From Stenotrophomonas maltophilia (lineage in GTDB: Bacteria; Pseudomonadota; Gammaproteobacteria; Xanthomonadales; Xanthomonadaceae), in contig DEZI01000028.1 of NCBI GenBank assembly GCA_002364755.1, positions 1 through 64,000 of the forward strand: 64,000 bases of DNA, in the 5' to 3' direction. This document shows positions 27,150 through 36,756 of this stretch, piece after piece. The notes beneath the pieces are model-generated. The model was not told the DNA's origin, made no database searches, and saw only the letters and a program-made list of their open reading frames with translations. The position numbers and the translations under genes were made by a program. Each line of letters begins with the position of its first letter. Position 1 is the stretch's first letter.

Positions 27150-28115
27150 GGTATTCGGCGAACAGCAGCCGAGCATGGGCTCGGCTCTACAAAGGCAGGT
27201 GCCGCGAAGTCCTGTAGAGCCGAGCCTGCGCTCGGCTCACGCGCGCAGGGCGATCTTCGGTCAACAGCAGCCGAGCATAGGCTCGGCTCTACAAAGGCAG
27301 GTGCCGCGAAGTCCTGTAGAGCCGAGCATGGGCTCGGCTCACGCGCGCAGGGCGATCTTCGGCGAACAGCAGCCGAGCATGGGCTCGGCTCTACAAAAGG
27401 CAGGTGCCGCGAAGTCCTGTAGAGCCGAGCCTGAGCTCGGCTCACGCGCGCAGCGCGGTATTCGGCGAACAGCAGCCGAGCATGGGCTCGGCTCTACAAA
27501 AGGCGGGTGCCGCGAAGTCCTGTAGAGCCGAGCCTGCGCTCGGCTCACGCGCGCAGCGCGATCTTCGGCCAACAGCAGCCGAGCATGGGCTCGGCTCTAC
27601 AAAGGCAGGTGCCGCGAAGTCCTGTAGAGCCGAGCCTGCGCTCGGCTTACGCGCGCAGCGCGGCCTTCGGCCAACAGCAGCCGAGCATGGGCTCGGCTCT
27701 ACAAAAGCAGGTGCCGCGAAGTCCTGTAGAGCCGAGCCTGCGCTCGGCTCACGCGCGCAGCGCGATCTTCGGTCAACAGCAGCCGAGCATGGGCTCGGCT
27801 CTACAAAGGCAGGTGCCGCGAAGTCCTGTAGAGCCGAGCCTGCGCTCGGCTTACGCGCGCAGCGCGGCCTTCGGCCAACAGCAGCCGAGCATGGGCTCGG
27901 CTCTACAAAAGGCGGGTGCCGCGAAGTCCTGTAGAGCCGAGCCTGCGCTCGGCTCACGCGCGCAGCGCGATCTTCGGCCAACAGCAGCCGAGTATGGGCT
28001 CGGCTCTACAAAAGGCGGGTGCCGCGAAGTCCTGTAGAGCCGAGCCTGCGCTCGGCTCACGCGCGCAGCGCAATCTTCGGCCAACAGCAGCCGAGCATGG
28101 GCTCGGCTCTACAAC
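27150..28115. repeat. Tandem array of nine 102-103 bp paired-REP units
   Basis: Each full unit holds a forward SMAG (GTAGAGCCGAGC...GCTCGGCT), a variable linker near GCGCGATCTTCGGCCAACAG, a reversed SMAG (GCCGAGCATGGGCTCGGC then TCTAC) and the spacer GTGCCGCGAAGTCCT. The spacer recurs at 27199, 27301, 27404, 27507, 27609, 27711, 27813, 27916 and 28019, giving periods of 102 or 103. A partial unit starts the array. Linkers vary (GATCTTCGG, GGCCTTCGG, GGTATTCGG). The array fills the whole gap between the RAYT gene and the regulator at 28122. Open frames through it are a by-product of the repeat and are not genes. Confidence 0.95.
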
Positions 28116-28121
28116 GGAAGT

Positions 28122-28787
28122 TCAGTCTTCTTCCGGCGGCAGCACGATGGCGTCGTCGTCGATCGCCAGCTTGCCGGCCATCAGCACGGCCTGGGTGCGG
28201 TTTGTCACGCCCAGCTTGCGCAGGATGGCGGTGACGTGGGCCTTGATCGTGGCCTCGGAGACGTTGAGGTCGTAGGCGATCTGCTTGTTCAAGCGGCCGG
28301 CACCGAGCATCTGCAGCACGCGGAACTGCTGCGGGGTCAGTTCGCGCAGGCGCTGGCCGACTTCGCGTTCCTCGCTGCCGGTGGGCGGCACATTGTGCGC
28401 TTCCGGCGGCGCCCAGGTTTCGCCATCGAGGATGGTGCCCAGCGCGTGGCCGATCGTGTCCGAGTCGGCTGATTTGGGAATGAAGCCCAGCGCGCCGTGG
28501 TCGAGCGCGCGGCGCATCACCGTCGCTTCTTCGCGTGCGGACACCACCACCACCGGCAGGTGCGGGTGCAGCGAGCGCATGTGCACCAGCGCGTTGAAGC
28601 CCTGCGCGCCAGGCATGTTGAGGTCCATCAGGACCAGGTCGGCGTCGTTGTGCTGGTCGGCCAGCGCGTACAGCGCTTCCACGCTGTCGGCCTCGAACAG
28701 CTGCACGCCGGGGATGACCCGCTGCACGGCCCCACGCAGGGCCTCGCGGAACAACGGGTGGTCATCGGCAATCAGGAGGGTGGTCAT
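28122..28787 (-). CDS. crbR: LuxR/NarL-type response regulator (CrbR-like)
   Basis: The 221-residue regulator has a receiver domain (1-120) with Asp8/Asp9 and the phospho-acceptor Asp55 in LVLMDLNMPG. A LuxR-type helix-turn-helix covers about 150-212 (LTPQQFRVLQMLGAGRLNKQIA...). It lies immediately downstream of acs on the same strand, and an SSS-domain hybrid kinase lies upstream on the opposite strand. CrbR/ErdR proteins of this size activate acs in acetate-switch systems. The ATG at 28787 starts the receiver cleanly; a longer frame reads through a hairpin repeat and into acs. Its own 3' end abuts the REP array by 7 bp. Confidence 0.85.
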   Translation of the reverse strand: MTTLLIADDHPLFREALRGAVQRVIPGVQLFEADSVEALYALADQHNDADLVLMDLNMPGAQGFNALVHMRSLHPHLPVVVVSAREEATVMRRALDHGALGFIPKSADSDTIGHALGTILDGETWAPPEAHNVPPTGSEEREVGQRLRELTPQQFRVLQMLGAGRLNKQIAYDLNVSEATIKAHVTAILRKLGVTNRTQAVLMAGKLAIDDDAIVLPPEED

Positions 28788-28817
28788 GGTCGGGGGGAAC
28801 CGTGGGGGAAAGCAGAT

Positions 28818-28856
28818 GGGGTCGGAGCCCTTTCCTTGCGGAAAGGGATCCGACCC
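28818..28856. repeat. Type-2 hairpin repeat (copy a)
   Basis: GGGGTCGGAGCCCTTTCC (28818-28835), loop TTGC, then GGAAAGGGATCCGACCC. It differs from SMAG in having GGGGTC/GACCCC ends and a GAGCCC/GGGATC core with an internal mismatch. It lies between the acs stop and the crbR-like start. Further copies are at 55809, 63044 and 63900. Confidence 0.85.
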
Positions 28857-28867
28857 TGGGTCGTACG

Positions 28868-30811
<1,944 letters not shown>

Positions 30812-30915
30812 GGCACCCTCACTTGCACGTTGACTTTGTATGTGCGGTCGCAGCATCGCAACGACCCTCCGCCACCAGTTTGCCCCATCCACCCCCGGTC
30901 GCGTCACCACGGCGC

Positions 30916-30931
30916 TTAGACCATGGTCGAA
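30916..30931. promoter_or_regulatory. Candidate regulator site 1 between acs and the porin gene
   Basis: TTAGACCATGGTCGAA is a near-perfect palindrome (TTnGACCATGGTCnAA). It lies roughly midway between the acs start (about 105 bp) and the porin start (about 125 bp). It is a candidate for the CrbR-like regulator, by inference only. Confidence 0.45.
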
Positions 30932-30954
30932 AGTCGGCGCCCTGCGGGCCCGGG

Positions 30955-30970
30955 TTCGACCAATGGCGAA
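30955..30970. promoter_or_regulatory. Candidate regulator site 2 between acs and the porin gene
   Basis: TTCGACCAATGGCGAA shares most positions with site 1, including GACCA and TGG, and has TTCG/CGAA ends. It starts 39 bp from site 1, close to four helical turns, so two regulator dimers could bind the same face. Confidence 0.4.
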
Positions 30971-31055
30971 TACCGCTATACATAAACGCCCCGCAGTCTC
31001 GGCTCGACCGTGCCCCACGCGCGGCATCACCTTGCCACTTGGGAGAGAGGGCAAC

Positions 31056-32483
31056 ATGAGCCACCGTACGTTGAAAGCCGTGCGCACACCTTTGGCGGCC
31101 TGCCTGCTGGTCGCTCTGGTCGCACCGGGCATGGCGTTCGCAGAGACCGCCAAAGAGAAAGCGCTTGAATCACGCGTTGCCGAGCTGGAGCGCCAGGTCC
31201 AGGCGCTGCTGTCTTCGCAGCAGCAACAGCAGACCCAGATCGTGCAGACCCAGCAGGCCGTGACCGATGTCCGCGCCGTGCAGGCCGAGCAGAAGCCGGT
31301 CGTACAGGTGCCGGCCGGCAAGCAGCCGATCCAGGTCACCACCATCACCCCGGGCGCCGCGCCGGGCACCACGGTCAAGATCGGCGGCTTCATCAAGGCC
31401 GATTTCCTGGCCACCCAGACCAGCGATGGCCAGCTGGCCGACGATGCCACCGGCCGCGCGCTGTACCTGCCGGGCCAGACCCCGGTGGCCGGTGCCGGCG
31501 GCTCGGGCAAGCGCTCGGACGTTGACTACAACGCCCACGCCAAGTTCTCGCGCTTCAACATCGGCATCGACAACGTAAGCGAATCGGGCAACAAGTCCGG
31601 CGCGATGTTCGAGATGGACTTCTTCGGCAACTCGCTGGGCAACCAGACCGCCACCAACACCTATGGCGTGACCCTGCGCCACGCCTACATGTACTGGAAC
31701 AACTGGCTGGCCGGCCAGACCTGGTCCAACTTCATGGATGCCGGTGCGCTGCCTGAGGCGGTCGACTTCGTCGGCCCGACCGATGGCGTGGTGTTCGTGC
31801 GCCAGGCGCAGGTGCGCTACACCCAGGGCGGCTTCAGCGTCGCCCTGGAAAACCCGGAAACCACCACCCTCACCGGTACCCGCAATCCGGTCACCGGCGT
31901 GTGGACCAACGCCAGCGCCAACTCCGACCGTGGCAGCCTGCCCGACCTGACGATGCGTTATGGCTGGAAGGGCGACTGGGGCACCTTCGGCGTCGGCGGC
32001 ATCGTCCGCCAGCTGAAGGTCGACAATCAGGCCACCGGCGCCAAGGCCGACAAGGTGGCCGGCGGCCTGACCCTGGGCGGCAAGTGGGTGATGGGCGGCA
32101 ATGATTCGCTGCACTACCAGCTGACCGGTGGCGAGGGCATCGCCCGCTACATCGGCCTCGGCGTCACTGCGGATACCGCCTATGACATCGCCCGCGACGA
32201 ACTGAACCCGACCGGCGTGCTGGCCGGCTACGTGGGCTGGCGCCATGCCTTCTCGCCGAAGCTGCGCACCAACCTGATCTACGCCCGCAGCGACTACGAC
32301 AACGATGGCAGCCTGGGGCCGCTGGTCACCAAGAGCGTGCAGAGCATCCGCGGCAACATCTTCTACACGCCGATGCCCAAGGTCGATATCGGTGCCGAGT
32401 ACATGTACGGCGTGCGTGAGATCGAGGATGGGCGCAAGGGCGATATCAACCGCGTGCAGTTCACCACGAAGTACAGTTTTTAA
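31056..32483 (+). CDS. DcaP-family trimeric outer-membrane porin
   Basis: The 475-residue precursor has a signal peptide (cleavage near AFA-ET, about residue 29) and a short N-terminal coiled coil (about 32-62, LESRVAELERQVQALL). The rest is a beta-barrel of the DcaP-like family, ending in aromatic FTTKYSF. Known family members take up small, often negatively charged organic solutes. GGGAGAGAGG lies just before the ATG and decides the start. It is divergent from acs and 79 bp ahead of an MHS-family carrier, so an acetate or dicarboxylate uptake route across both membranes is plausible but inferred. Confidence 0.87.
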   Translation: MSHRTLKAVRTPLAACLLVALVAPGMAFAETAKEKALESRVAELERQVQALLSSQQQQQTQIVQTQQAVTDVRAVQAEQKPVVQVPAGKQPIQVTTITPGAAPGTTVKIGGFIKADFLATQTSDGQLADDATGRALYLPGQTPVAGAGGSGKRSDVDYNAHAKFSRFNIGIDNVSESGNKSGAMFEMDFFGNSLGNQTATNTYGVTLRHAYMYWNNWLAGQTWSNFMDAGALPEAVDFVGPTDGVVFVRQAQVRYTQGGFSVALENPETTTLTGTRNPVTGVWTNASANSDRGSLPDLTMRYGWKGDWGTFGVGGIVRQLKVDNQATGAKADKVAGGLTLGGKWVMGGNDSLHYQLTGGEGIARYIGLGVTADTAYDIARDELNPTGVLAGYVGWRHAFSPKLRTNLIYARSDYDNDGSLGPLVTKSVQSIRGNIFYTPMPKVDIGAEYMYGVREIEDGRKGDINRVQFTTKYSF

Positions 32484-32487
32484 ATGA

Positions 32488-32546
32488 GTGCCGACCAACG
32501 GTCGGCACCTACCAGAACATGATTGCCGACCAACGGTCGGCACTAC
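32488..32546. repeat. Two SMAG REPs in direct orientation
   Basis: Both have GTGCCGACC or TTGCCGACC, a loop AAC, then GGTCGGCAC, and end in CTAC (32509-32512 and 32543-32546). They sit in the short gap between porin and carrier genes and could lower expression of the second gene. Confidence 0.8.
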
Positions 32547-32562
32547 AGAGGGGAAGCGTCCC

Positions 32563-34218
32563 ATGTCAGCAACACCTGCACCGGCGAAAGCCCAACTTAC
32601 CCAGGGACACAAGAAGGTCATCTTCGCGTCCAGCCTGGGCACTGTTTTCGAGTGGTATGACTTCTTCCTGTATGGCTCGCTTGCCGCGATCATCGCCAAG
32701 CAGTTCTTCAGTGGCGTCAACGAAACCACGGGCATGATCTTCGCCCTGCTGGCCTTCGCCGCCGGCTTCTTCGTGCGTCCGTTCGGCGCGGCCTTCTTCG
32801 GCAGCCTCGGCGACCGCATCGGCCGCAAGTACACCTTCCTGGTCACCATCCTCATCATGGGCATCTCGACCTTCCTGGTCGGTGTGCTGCCCAACTACGC
32901 CTCGATCGGCTTCGCCGCACCGGTGATCCTGATCGTGCTGCGCCTGGCCCAGGGCCTGGCGATGGGTGGTGAGTACGGTGGAGCGGCCACCTACGTGGCC
33001 GAACATGCACCGCCGGACAAGCGTGGCCTGTACACCAGCTTCATCCAGTGCACCGCCACGCTTGGCCTGTTCATGTCGCTGCTGATCATCCTGGCCTGCC
33101 GCTACTTCCTGGGCAATGAAGCCTTCGAAGCCTGGGGCTGGCGCATTCCGTTCCTGGTGTCGATCGTGCTGCTGGGCGTGTCGGTGTGGATCCGCCTGCA
33201 GCTGAGCGAGTCGCCGCTGTTCCAGCAGATGAAGTCCGAGGGCAAGGGCTCCAAGACCCCGTTCCGTGACAGCCTGAAGGGCGGCAACCTGAAGCTGATG
33301 CTGCTGGTCCTGCTGGGTGCCGCGGCCGGCCAGGCCGTGGTCTGGTACGGCGGCCAGTTCTACGCGCTGTTCTTCTTGAGCAGCATGCTGAAAGTCGACG
33401 CCACCACCTCCTACCTGCTGATCGCTGCCGCGCTGGCGCTGGGCGTGCCGTTCTTCATCTTCTTCGGCTGGCTGTCCGACCGTATCGGCCGCAAGAAGAT
33501 CATCCTGGCAGGCTGCCTGCTGGCCGCCGTTACCTACATCCCGATCTTCAAGGGCCTGACCCACTTCGCCAACCCGGCCATCGAAGAAGCCCGCAGCAAC
33601 TCGCCGGCTCTGGTTGTGGCTGATCCGAGCACCTGCTCGTTCCAGTTCGATCCGGTGGGCCTGCGCAAGTTCACCAGCTCCTGCGACGTTGCCACCGCTG
33701 CGCTGACCAAGGCGGGCGTGCCGTATGACGTTCAGCCGGCAGCTGCCGGTTCGCTGGCCATGGTGAACGTGGGCAGCGCCAGCGTCACCTCGTACGAGGC
33801 CGCCGGCCTGACCAAGGAAGAGGGCAAGACCAAGGCCGATGCCTTCGGTGCCGAACTGAAGGGTGCACTGACCACGGCGGGCTACCCGGCCAAGGCCGAT
33901 GGCTCGCGCATCAACATCGCCGGCACGATCTTCATGCTGTGGCTGCTGGTGCTGTATGTGACCATGGTCTACGGCCCGATCGCCGCCTACCTGGTCGAAC
34001 TGTTCCCGACCCGCATCCGCTACACCTCGATGTCGCTGCCATACCACATCGGCAACGGCTGGTTCGGTGGCTTCCTGCCGGCGATCTCCTTCGCGCTGGT
34101 GGCCGGTACCGGCAACCTCTACTACGGCCTGTGGTACCCCATCATCATCGCACTGATGTCGGTGGTGATCGGCGGCCTGTTCCTGCGTGAAACGAGGAAC
34201 GTGGACATCACCAAGTAA
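32563..34218 (+). CDS. MFS carrier of the metabolite:H+ symporter (MHS) family with a large periplasmic insert
   Basis: The 551-residue inner-membrane protein resembles proton-coupled carboxylate or osmolyte carriers (KgtP/ProP group). SLGTVFEWYDFFLYG (about 24-38) and GDRIGRKYTF (about 84-93) are the MHS signatures; GWLSDRIGRKKI (302-313) repeats the loop in the second half. An insert at about residues 333-451, between helices in the second half, is hydrophilic and holds two Cys (358 and 374) that could form a disulfide. Family members without it are 430-500 residues long. Its place after the porin and beside acs suggests acetate or a related acid as substrate. A strong terminator follows. 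Confidence 0.85.
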   Translation: MSATPAPAKAQLTQGHKKVIFASSLGTVFEWYDFFLYGSLAAIIAKQFFSGVNETTGMIFALLAFAAGFFVRPFGAAFFGSLGDRIGRKYTFLVTILIMGISTFLVGVLPNYASIGFAAPVILIVLRLAQGLAMGGEYGGAATYVAEHAPPDKRGLYTSFIQCTATLGLFMSLLIILACRYFLGNEAFEAWGWRIPFLVSIVLLGVSVWIRLQLSESPLFQQMKSEGKGSKTPFRDSLKGGNLKLMLLVLLGAAAGQAVVWYGGQFYALFFLSSMLKVDATTSYLLIAAALALGVPFFIFFGWLSDRIGRKKIILAGCLLAAVTYIPIFKGLTHFANPAIEEARSNSPALVVADPSTCSFQFDPVGLRKFTSSCDVATAALTKAGVPYDVQPAAAGSLAMVNVGSASVTSYEAAGLTKEEGKTKADAFGAELKGALTTAGYPAKADGSRINIAGTIFMLWLLVLYVTMVYGPIAAYLVELFPTRIRYTSMSLPYHIGNGWFGGFLPAISFALVAGTGNLYYGLWYPIIIALMSVVIGGLFLRETRNVDITK

Positions 34219-34241
34219 GCATGATGTTCATCGGATGAAGG

Positions 34242-34275
34242 AAAGGCCGTGGTGAAGACCACGGCCTTTCTGTTT
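34242..34275 (+). terminator. Intrinsic terminator after the MHS carrier
   Basis: AAAGGCCGTGG (34242-34252), loop TGAAGA, CCACGGCCTTT (34259-34269), then CTGTTTGT. An 11-bp perfect stem makes this one of the clearest terminators in the window. Confidence 0.85.
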
Positions 34276-34291
34276 GTGGGAATGCGTCGGG

Positions 34292-34377
34292 GTAGAGTCG
34301 ACCGTTGGTCGACTGCTCTTGACGGTACATCTGAAACCCCGCGCTGCGCGCGATAGTCGACTGACAGTCGACTCTAC
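34292..34377. repeat. Inverted pair of SMAG REPs (left border of the AT-richer pocket)
   Basis: The left copy begins GTAGAGTCGACCGTTGGTCG. The right copy (34354-34377) has AGTCGACTGACAGTCGACT and ends in CTAC. The same GTCGACTG subtype recurs at 36757, at the far border of the unusual gene cluster. Confidence 0.85.
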
Positions 34378-34455
34378 CCGCCATACAGCGCCTCTCTCTG
34401 CAAAGGCGTGACCTCAAACGTCCCTGCATCGATCAGCGTCCTGTAGTGGTCCCTG

Positions 34456-35037
34456 TTACCTGGTCCTGGCGGGGTCGCAGCGAAGCAGGTTGTCGAGGGA
34501 GCCATCTGGCGCATCCGAAGGGCTCAGGCGGCCTGAGGCATAGTCCTCAGCGGTAGGGCGCCCGTCAGAAAGGCTCAGGTGGGAAAGGACCGGAGAGACC
34601 CAGGCACCCGCGTCGTTGAACTGCCCCACACAGAATTGCCCGGCCTGGCGCGCGAACAGGCAGCCGCTTTGTGTGTCGATGAAACCGCAGTACTGCCTTT
34701 CATGCAGAGAACCGCGCCCATCTGGCATGCCAACCTCTCCGGACTCCACATCAGAGACGAGCACATACCGGCCGTCAGGAGACGTCGCCGGATTGGAGTC
34801 GTACTCGAACAGGGAGTAGGAGCGCTCGCTCAGTGCCATGCGGTGCACCAGCTTTCCCTGCTTCATCACTGACACGTTCCGGTAGCGACCGTTCTGCTCA
34901 CCGTCGTATCGGAGTTTGATGTTGCTGCCAGCGTTTACCGACTTCCCGCCGTCAGCCTTCGCATCCTCTGTTGAAGCCACTGTTGCGAGCACGGCTAAGA
35001 TCAAGCTCAACAAGTTCATTCTCCAGGAAACCATCAT
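34456..35037 (-). CDS. Unrecognised small secreted protein
   Basis: I do not recognise this protein (about 193 residues from 35037). It begins with a likely signal peptide (NLLSLILAVLATVAS). The mature part is hydrophilic, with four cysteines (YCGF, SGCLF, QFCVG, LLRCD) that could form disulfides, and a central SPDGRYVLVSDVESGEVG stretch reminiscent of a beta-propeller blade, though too short for a propeller. Three possible start codons lie within 20 bases (35037, 35034, 35019). GGAG precedes only the last and is too close, so the start is uncertain. It is the last of four leftward genes in an AT-richer pocket, 149 bp after its neighbour. Confidence 0.5.
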   Translation of the reverse strand: MMVSWRMNLLSLILAVLATVASTEDAKADGGKSVNAGSNIKLRYDGEQNGRYRNVSVMKQGKLVHRMALSERSYSLFEYDSNPATSPDGRYVLVSDVESGEVGMPDGRGSLHERQYCGFIDTQSGCLFARQAGQFCVGQFNDAGAWVSPVLSHLSLSDGRPTAEDYASGRLSPSDAPDGSLDNLLRCDPARTR

Positions 35038-35186
35038 TTGCAGGCGCGAGCATGCGATGGGTATCAGGGGTTTGTGATCGCCATTTCGGGGCACTCACCT
35101 TTCTCCGCCAGCCTTCGCCTCGAGAACTCCTTGAGGCAGAACAAGCGCTGTTCACTCTCATCGCCTGCCTGCCCGATCTCTCTACG

Positions 35187-35777
35187 TCACTGGCCGGCTC
35201 CTGGGCAGCGCGCAGCGCGAGCGACGACGAGGTTGCATACAGGGACAAACGGGAAGTGCACGTCATGGCGTGGAATGTTCAGCTTCTCGTCCCAGACCTT
35301 GAGCGGAAAGAGCACATGTAACAACCCATCTGCCGCCTCATCCTCGCCTGGTCGCCTGAGGGCGAAATCCGGCGCATCCCTGAGCAAAGCCGTATAGACA
35401 TCCAGGAGGTGACGACCGTGCCGATCATGCTCCCCCGGTGTCGCCGCCCGACGCAGTGCTGCGTAGTAGGGAAAGAGGCGTCCTGCATCAGGTGCGTTAC
35501 AGATGATGTCATGCGGATCCAACTGTGCATTGCCAGGGTATGCTGGCTTGCATGAGGTGCGCTTCAGTCGTTCTTCCAATGCGGTCAGCACCCGGTCGAT
35601 GGCGGCGCCAGGGGCGGGCTCGCCGTCCAATTCGCCTACAAGCGACGCCAGGCTGTCGCCCACCATGGGGACGTACTCGCGCTCTGCATGCAGCGCTAAT
35701 TCGGCACGGGGCGGCAGGGGGGCAGTCGACGCTGCAGGCAGAGACATCAGGGCGGCCATCGCCAGCGCCACCATCAT
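35187..35777 (-). CDS. Unrecognised small secreted protein, translationally coupled
   Basis: No family is recognised for this 196-residue product. A signal peptide (MVALAMAALMSLPAAS) is followed by a helical-looking, charged mature domain with four Cys (TSCKPAY, IICNAP, PVCNLVV, ARCPG). Its start overlaps the stop of the upstream gene by four bases (ATGA), so the two are translated together. Base composition is closer to the genome average than that of its two upstream neighbours. An envelope role is inferred from the signal peptide only. Confidence 0.6.
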   Translation of the reverse strand: MMVALAMAALMSLPAASTAPLPPRAELALHAEREYVPMVGDSLASLVGELDGEPAPGAAIDRVLTALEERLKRTSCKPAYPGNAQLDPHDIICNAPDAGRLFPYYAALRRAATPGEHDRHGRHLLDVYTALLRDAPDFALRRPGEDEAADGLLHVLFPLKVWDEKLNIPRHDVHFPFVPVCNLVVARAARCPGAGQ

Positions 35778-36214
35778 CGATTACACACCAGATCGCCAAT
35801 GGAATCAGGCTGCAGGGCGATGGAGCACCACCTGACCACCTTGCGCCCCCTTCGTGCGGGAATGAATTCGACTTCCACATGAAGATGGCCATCGTGGAAG
35901 TCAACAAATTTGAAGTCGACCAATGCGAAGTCGCGATCAAATCGGGCCTCGCCGAGCGCGCAGACGAACTTTTCGCGATGGGGTTTGCCTGGATGGCCGA
36001 GTCTAAAGGACTGAACTGTCAGACATGGATCGTCGGCGATCACGAGATACCTGAAGTAGCGCTCTTTAATAACTTCTCCATCGGCCTTCGTGACTTTTGA
36101 GTAGTCGATGTGCCGCTCCGTGGCGTTGGCGGGGCTGCTCGACAGGGATGACGCAGCGCAAAGAACAACCCATGGCGTGGTCAGTAGTACACGCTTCCAT
36201 ACTCGAGTGAACAT
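35774..36214 (-). CDS. Unrecognised secreted four-cysteine protein, paralog A
   Basis: The 146-residue precursor has a signal peptide (cleavage near ANA-TE, about residue 32). The mature domain has Cys64, Cys85, Cys130 and Cys144. It is clearly homologous to the product of the gene just upstream: both share REK-C-LGE, F-RDFA-VD, VDF, EFI and CSI...SIGDL-C, and the spacing C-X20-C-X44-C-X13-C is identical. Two disulfides are likely. Function is unknown. Tandem paralogs of small periplasmic proteins occur among immunity or inhibitor proteins, but no toxin gene is visible here. The last codons overlap the next gene by four bases. Confidence 0.65.
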   Translation of the reverse strand: MFTRVWKRVLLTTPWVVLCAASSLSSSPANATERHIDYSKVTKADGEVIKERYFRYLVIADDPCLTVQSFRLGHPGKPHREKFVCALGEARFDRDFALVDFKFVDFHDGHLHVEVEFIPARRGRKVVRWCSIALQPDSIGDLVCNR

Positions 36215-36612
36215 TCCAGATCTCCGATAGAACCCTTTCCGATTTCAATTGAACACGGTCTAACCTCATGACCGCTCCCTCGAAGTCTGATGAACTCGAT
36301 CTCCAGCGATAGTCGATCTGACTCAAAGTCGACCCTCCACACGTCAACAAACGCGAAGTCACGGTGAAAATGCATCTCCCCAAGCGAACAGATTGTCTTC
36401 TCGCGAACGAGTCCTTCCATGTTCGCGGCTTTGAAGATCTGAACCGTGACGCAAGCCGAGTCCCCCCTGAGCACGATGTAGCGCACCCACTGGCCCATCA
36501 CTCTTTGGACGCCGACCATTCCCACATTCTCGTAGTCAATGGGCGGGGCTGAGGCTCCGGCGGAAAAGGCCACCAGCATCAAGCCACCTAGAACTGCGGA
36601 TATCCCGCGCAT
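36181..36612 (-). CDS. Unrecognised secreted four-cysteine protein, paralog B
   Basis: The 143-residue precursor has a signal peptide (VLGGLMLVAFSAGASA, cleavage about residue 22) and Cys54, Cys75, Cys120 and Cys134, spaced exactly as in paralog A. It has a short extra tail (LEYGSVYY) that arises because its 3' end overlaps the start of paralog A by 34 bases. The start at 36612 is supported by CAGGA seven bases upstream; the longer frame adds a non-signal extension. It is the first gene of the leftward cluster. No recognisable promoter was found. Confidence 0.65.
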   Translation of the reverse strand: MRGISAVLGGLMLVAFSAGASAPPIDYENVGMVGVQRVMGQWVRYIVLRGDSACVTVQIFKAANMEGLVREKTICSLGEMHFHRDFAFVDVWRVDFESDRLSLEIEFIRLRGSGHEVRPCSIEIGKGSIGDLECSLEYGSVYY

Positions 36613-36730
36613 CACATCCTGCTTTTGGCACGTCAGCCGCATACTTTGGTAGACGCAAAGCAGCTCGAACATGAAGAAAGTACGAAATTGCAAATGTTCT
36701 TACGCTCCCGGGATGGAGCTATGTGTCTGG

Positions 36731-36750
36731 CCATCCCTCCGCAGGGATGG
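36731..36750. repeat. Perfect 8-bp-stem hairpin next to the border REP
   Basis: CCATCCCT-CCGC-AGGGATGG stands 7 bp before the SMAG palindrome at 36757. No T-tract follows on either strand. Confidence 0.6.
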
Positions 36751-36756
36751 CGAGAA

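Larger units (their letters stand above)
30812..31055. promoter_or_regulatory. Divergent acs / porin control region
   Basis: This 244 bp region must hold both promoters. It carries two related 16-bp inverted-repeat sites described separately. TATACAT near 30978 is a possible -10 for the porin gene. No convincing -35 was found for either direction, which fits activator-dependent promoters. Confidence 0.6.

Noticed and set aside
27404..28037. Overlapping open frames of up to 179 codons through the REP array on both strands
   Set aside because: The 102 bp period is a multiple of three and lacks stops in several frames, so repetitive peptides such as AEPALGSRAQR arise automatically. No ribosome site and no unique sequence.
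27150..28115. CRISPR array
   Set aside because: Units are 102-103 bp, contain paired palindromes with GTAG/CTAC ends, and have no unique spacers or cas genes.
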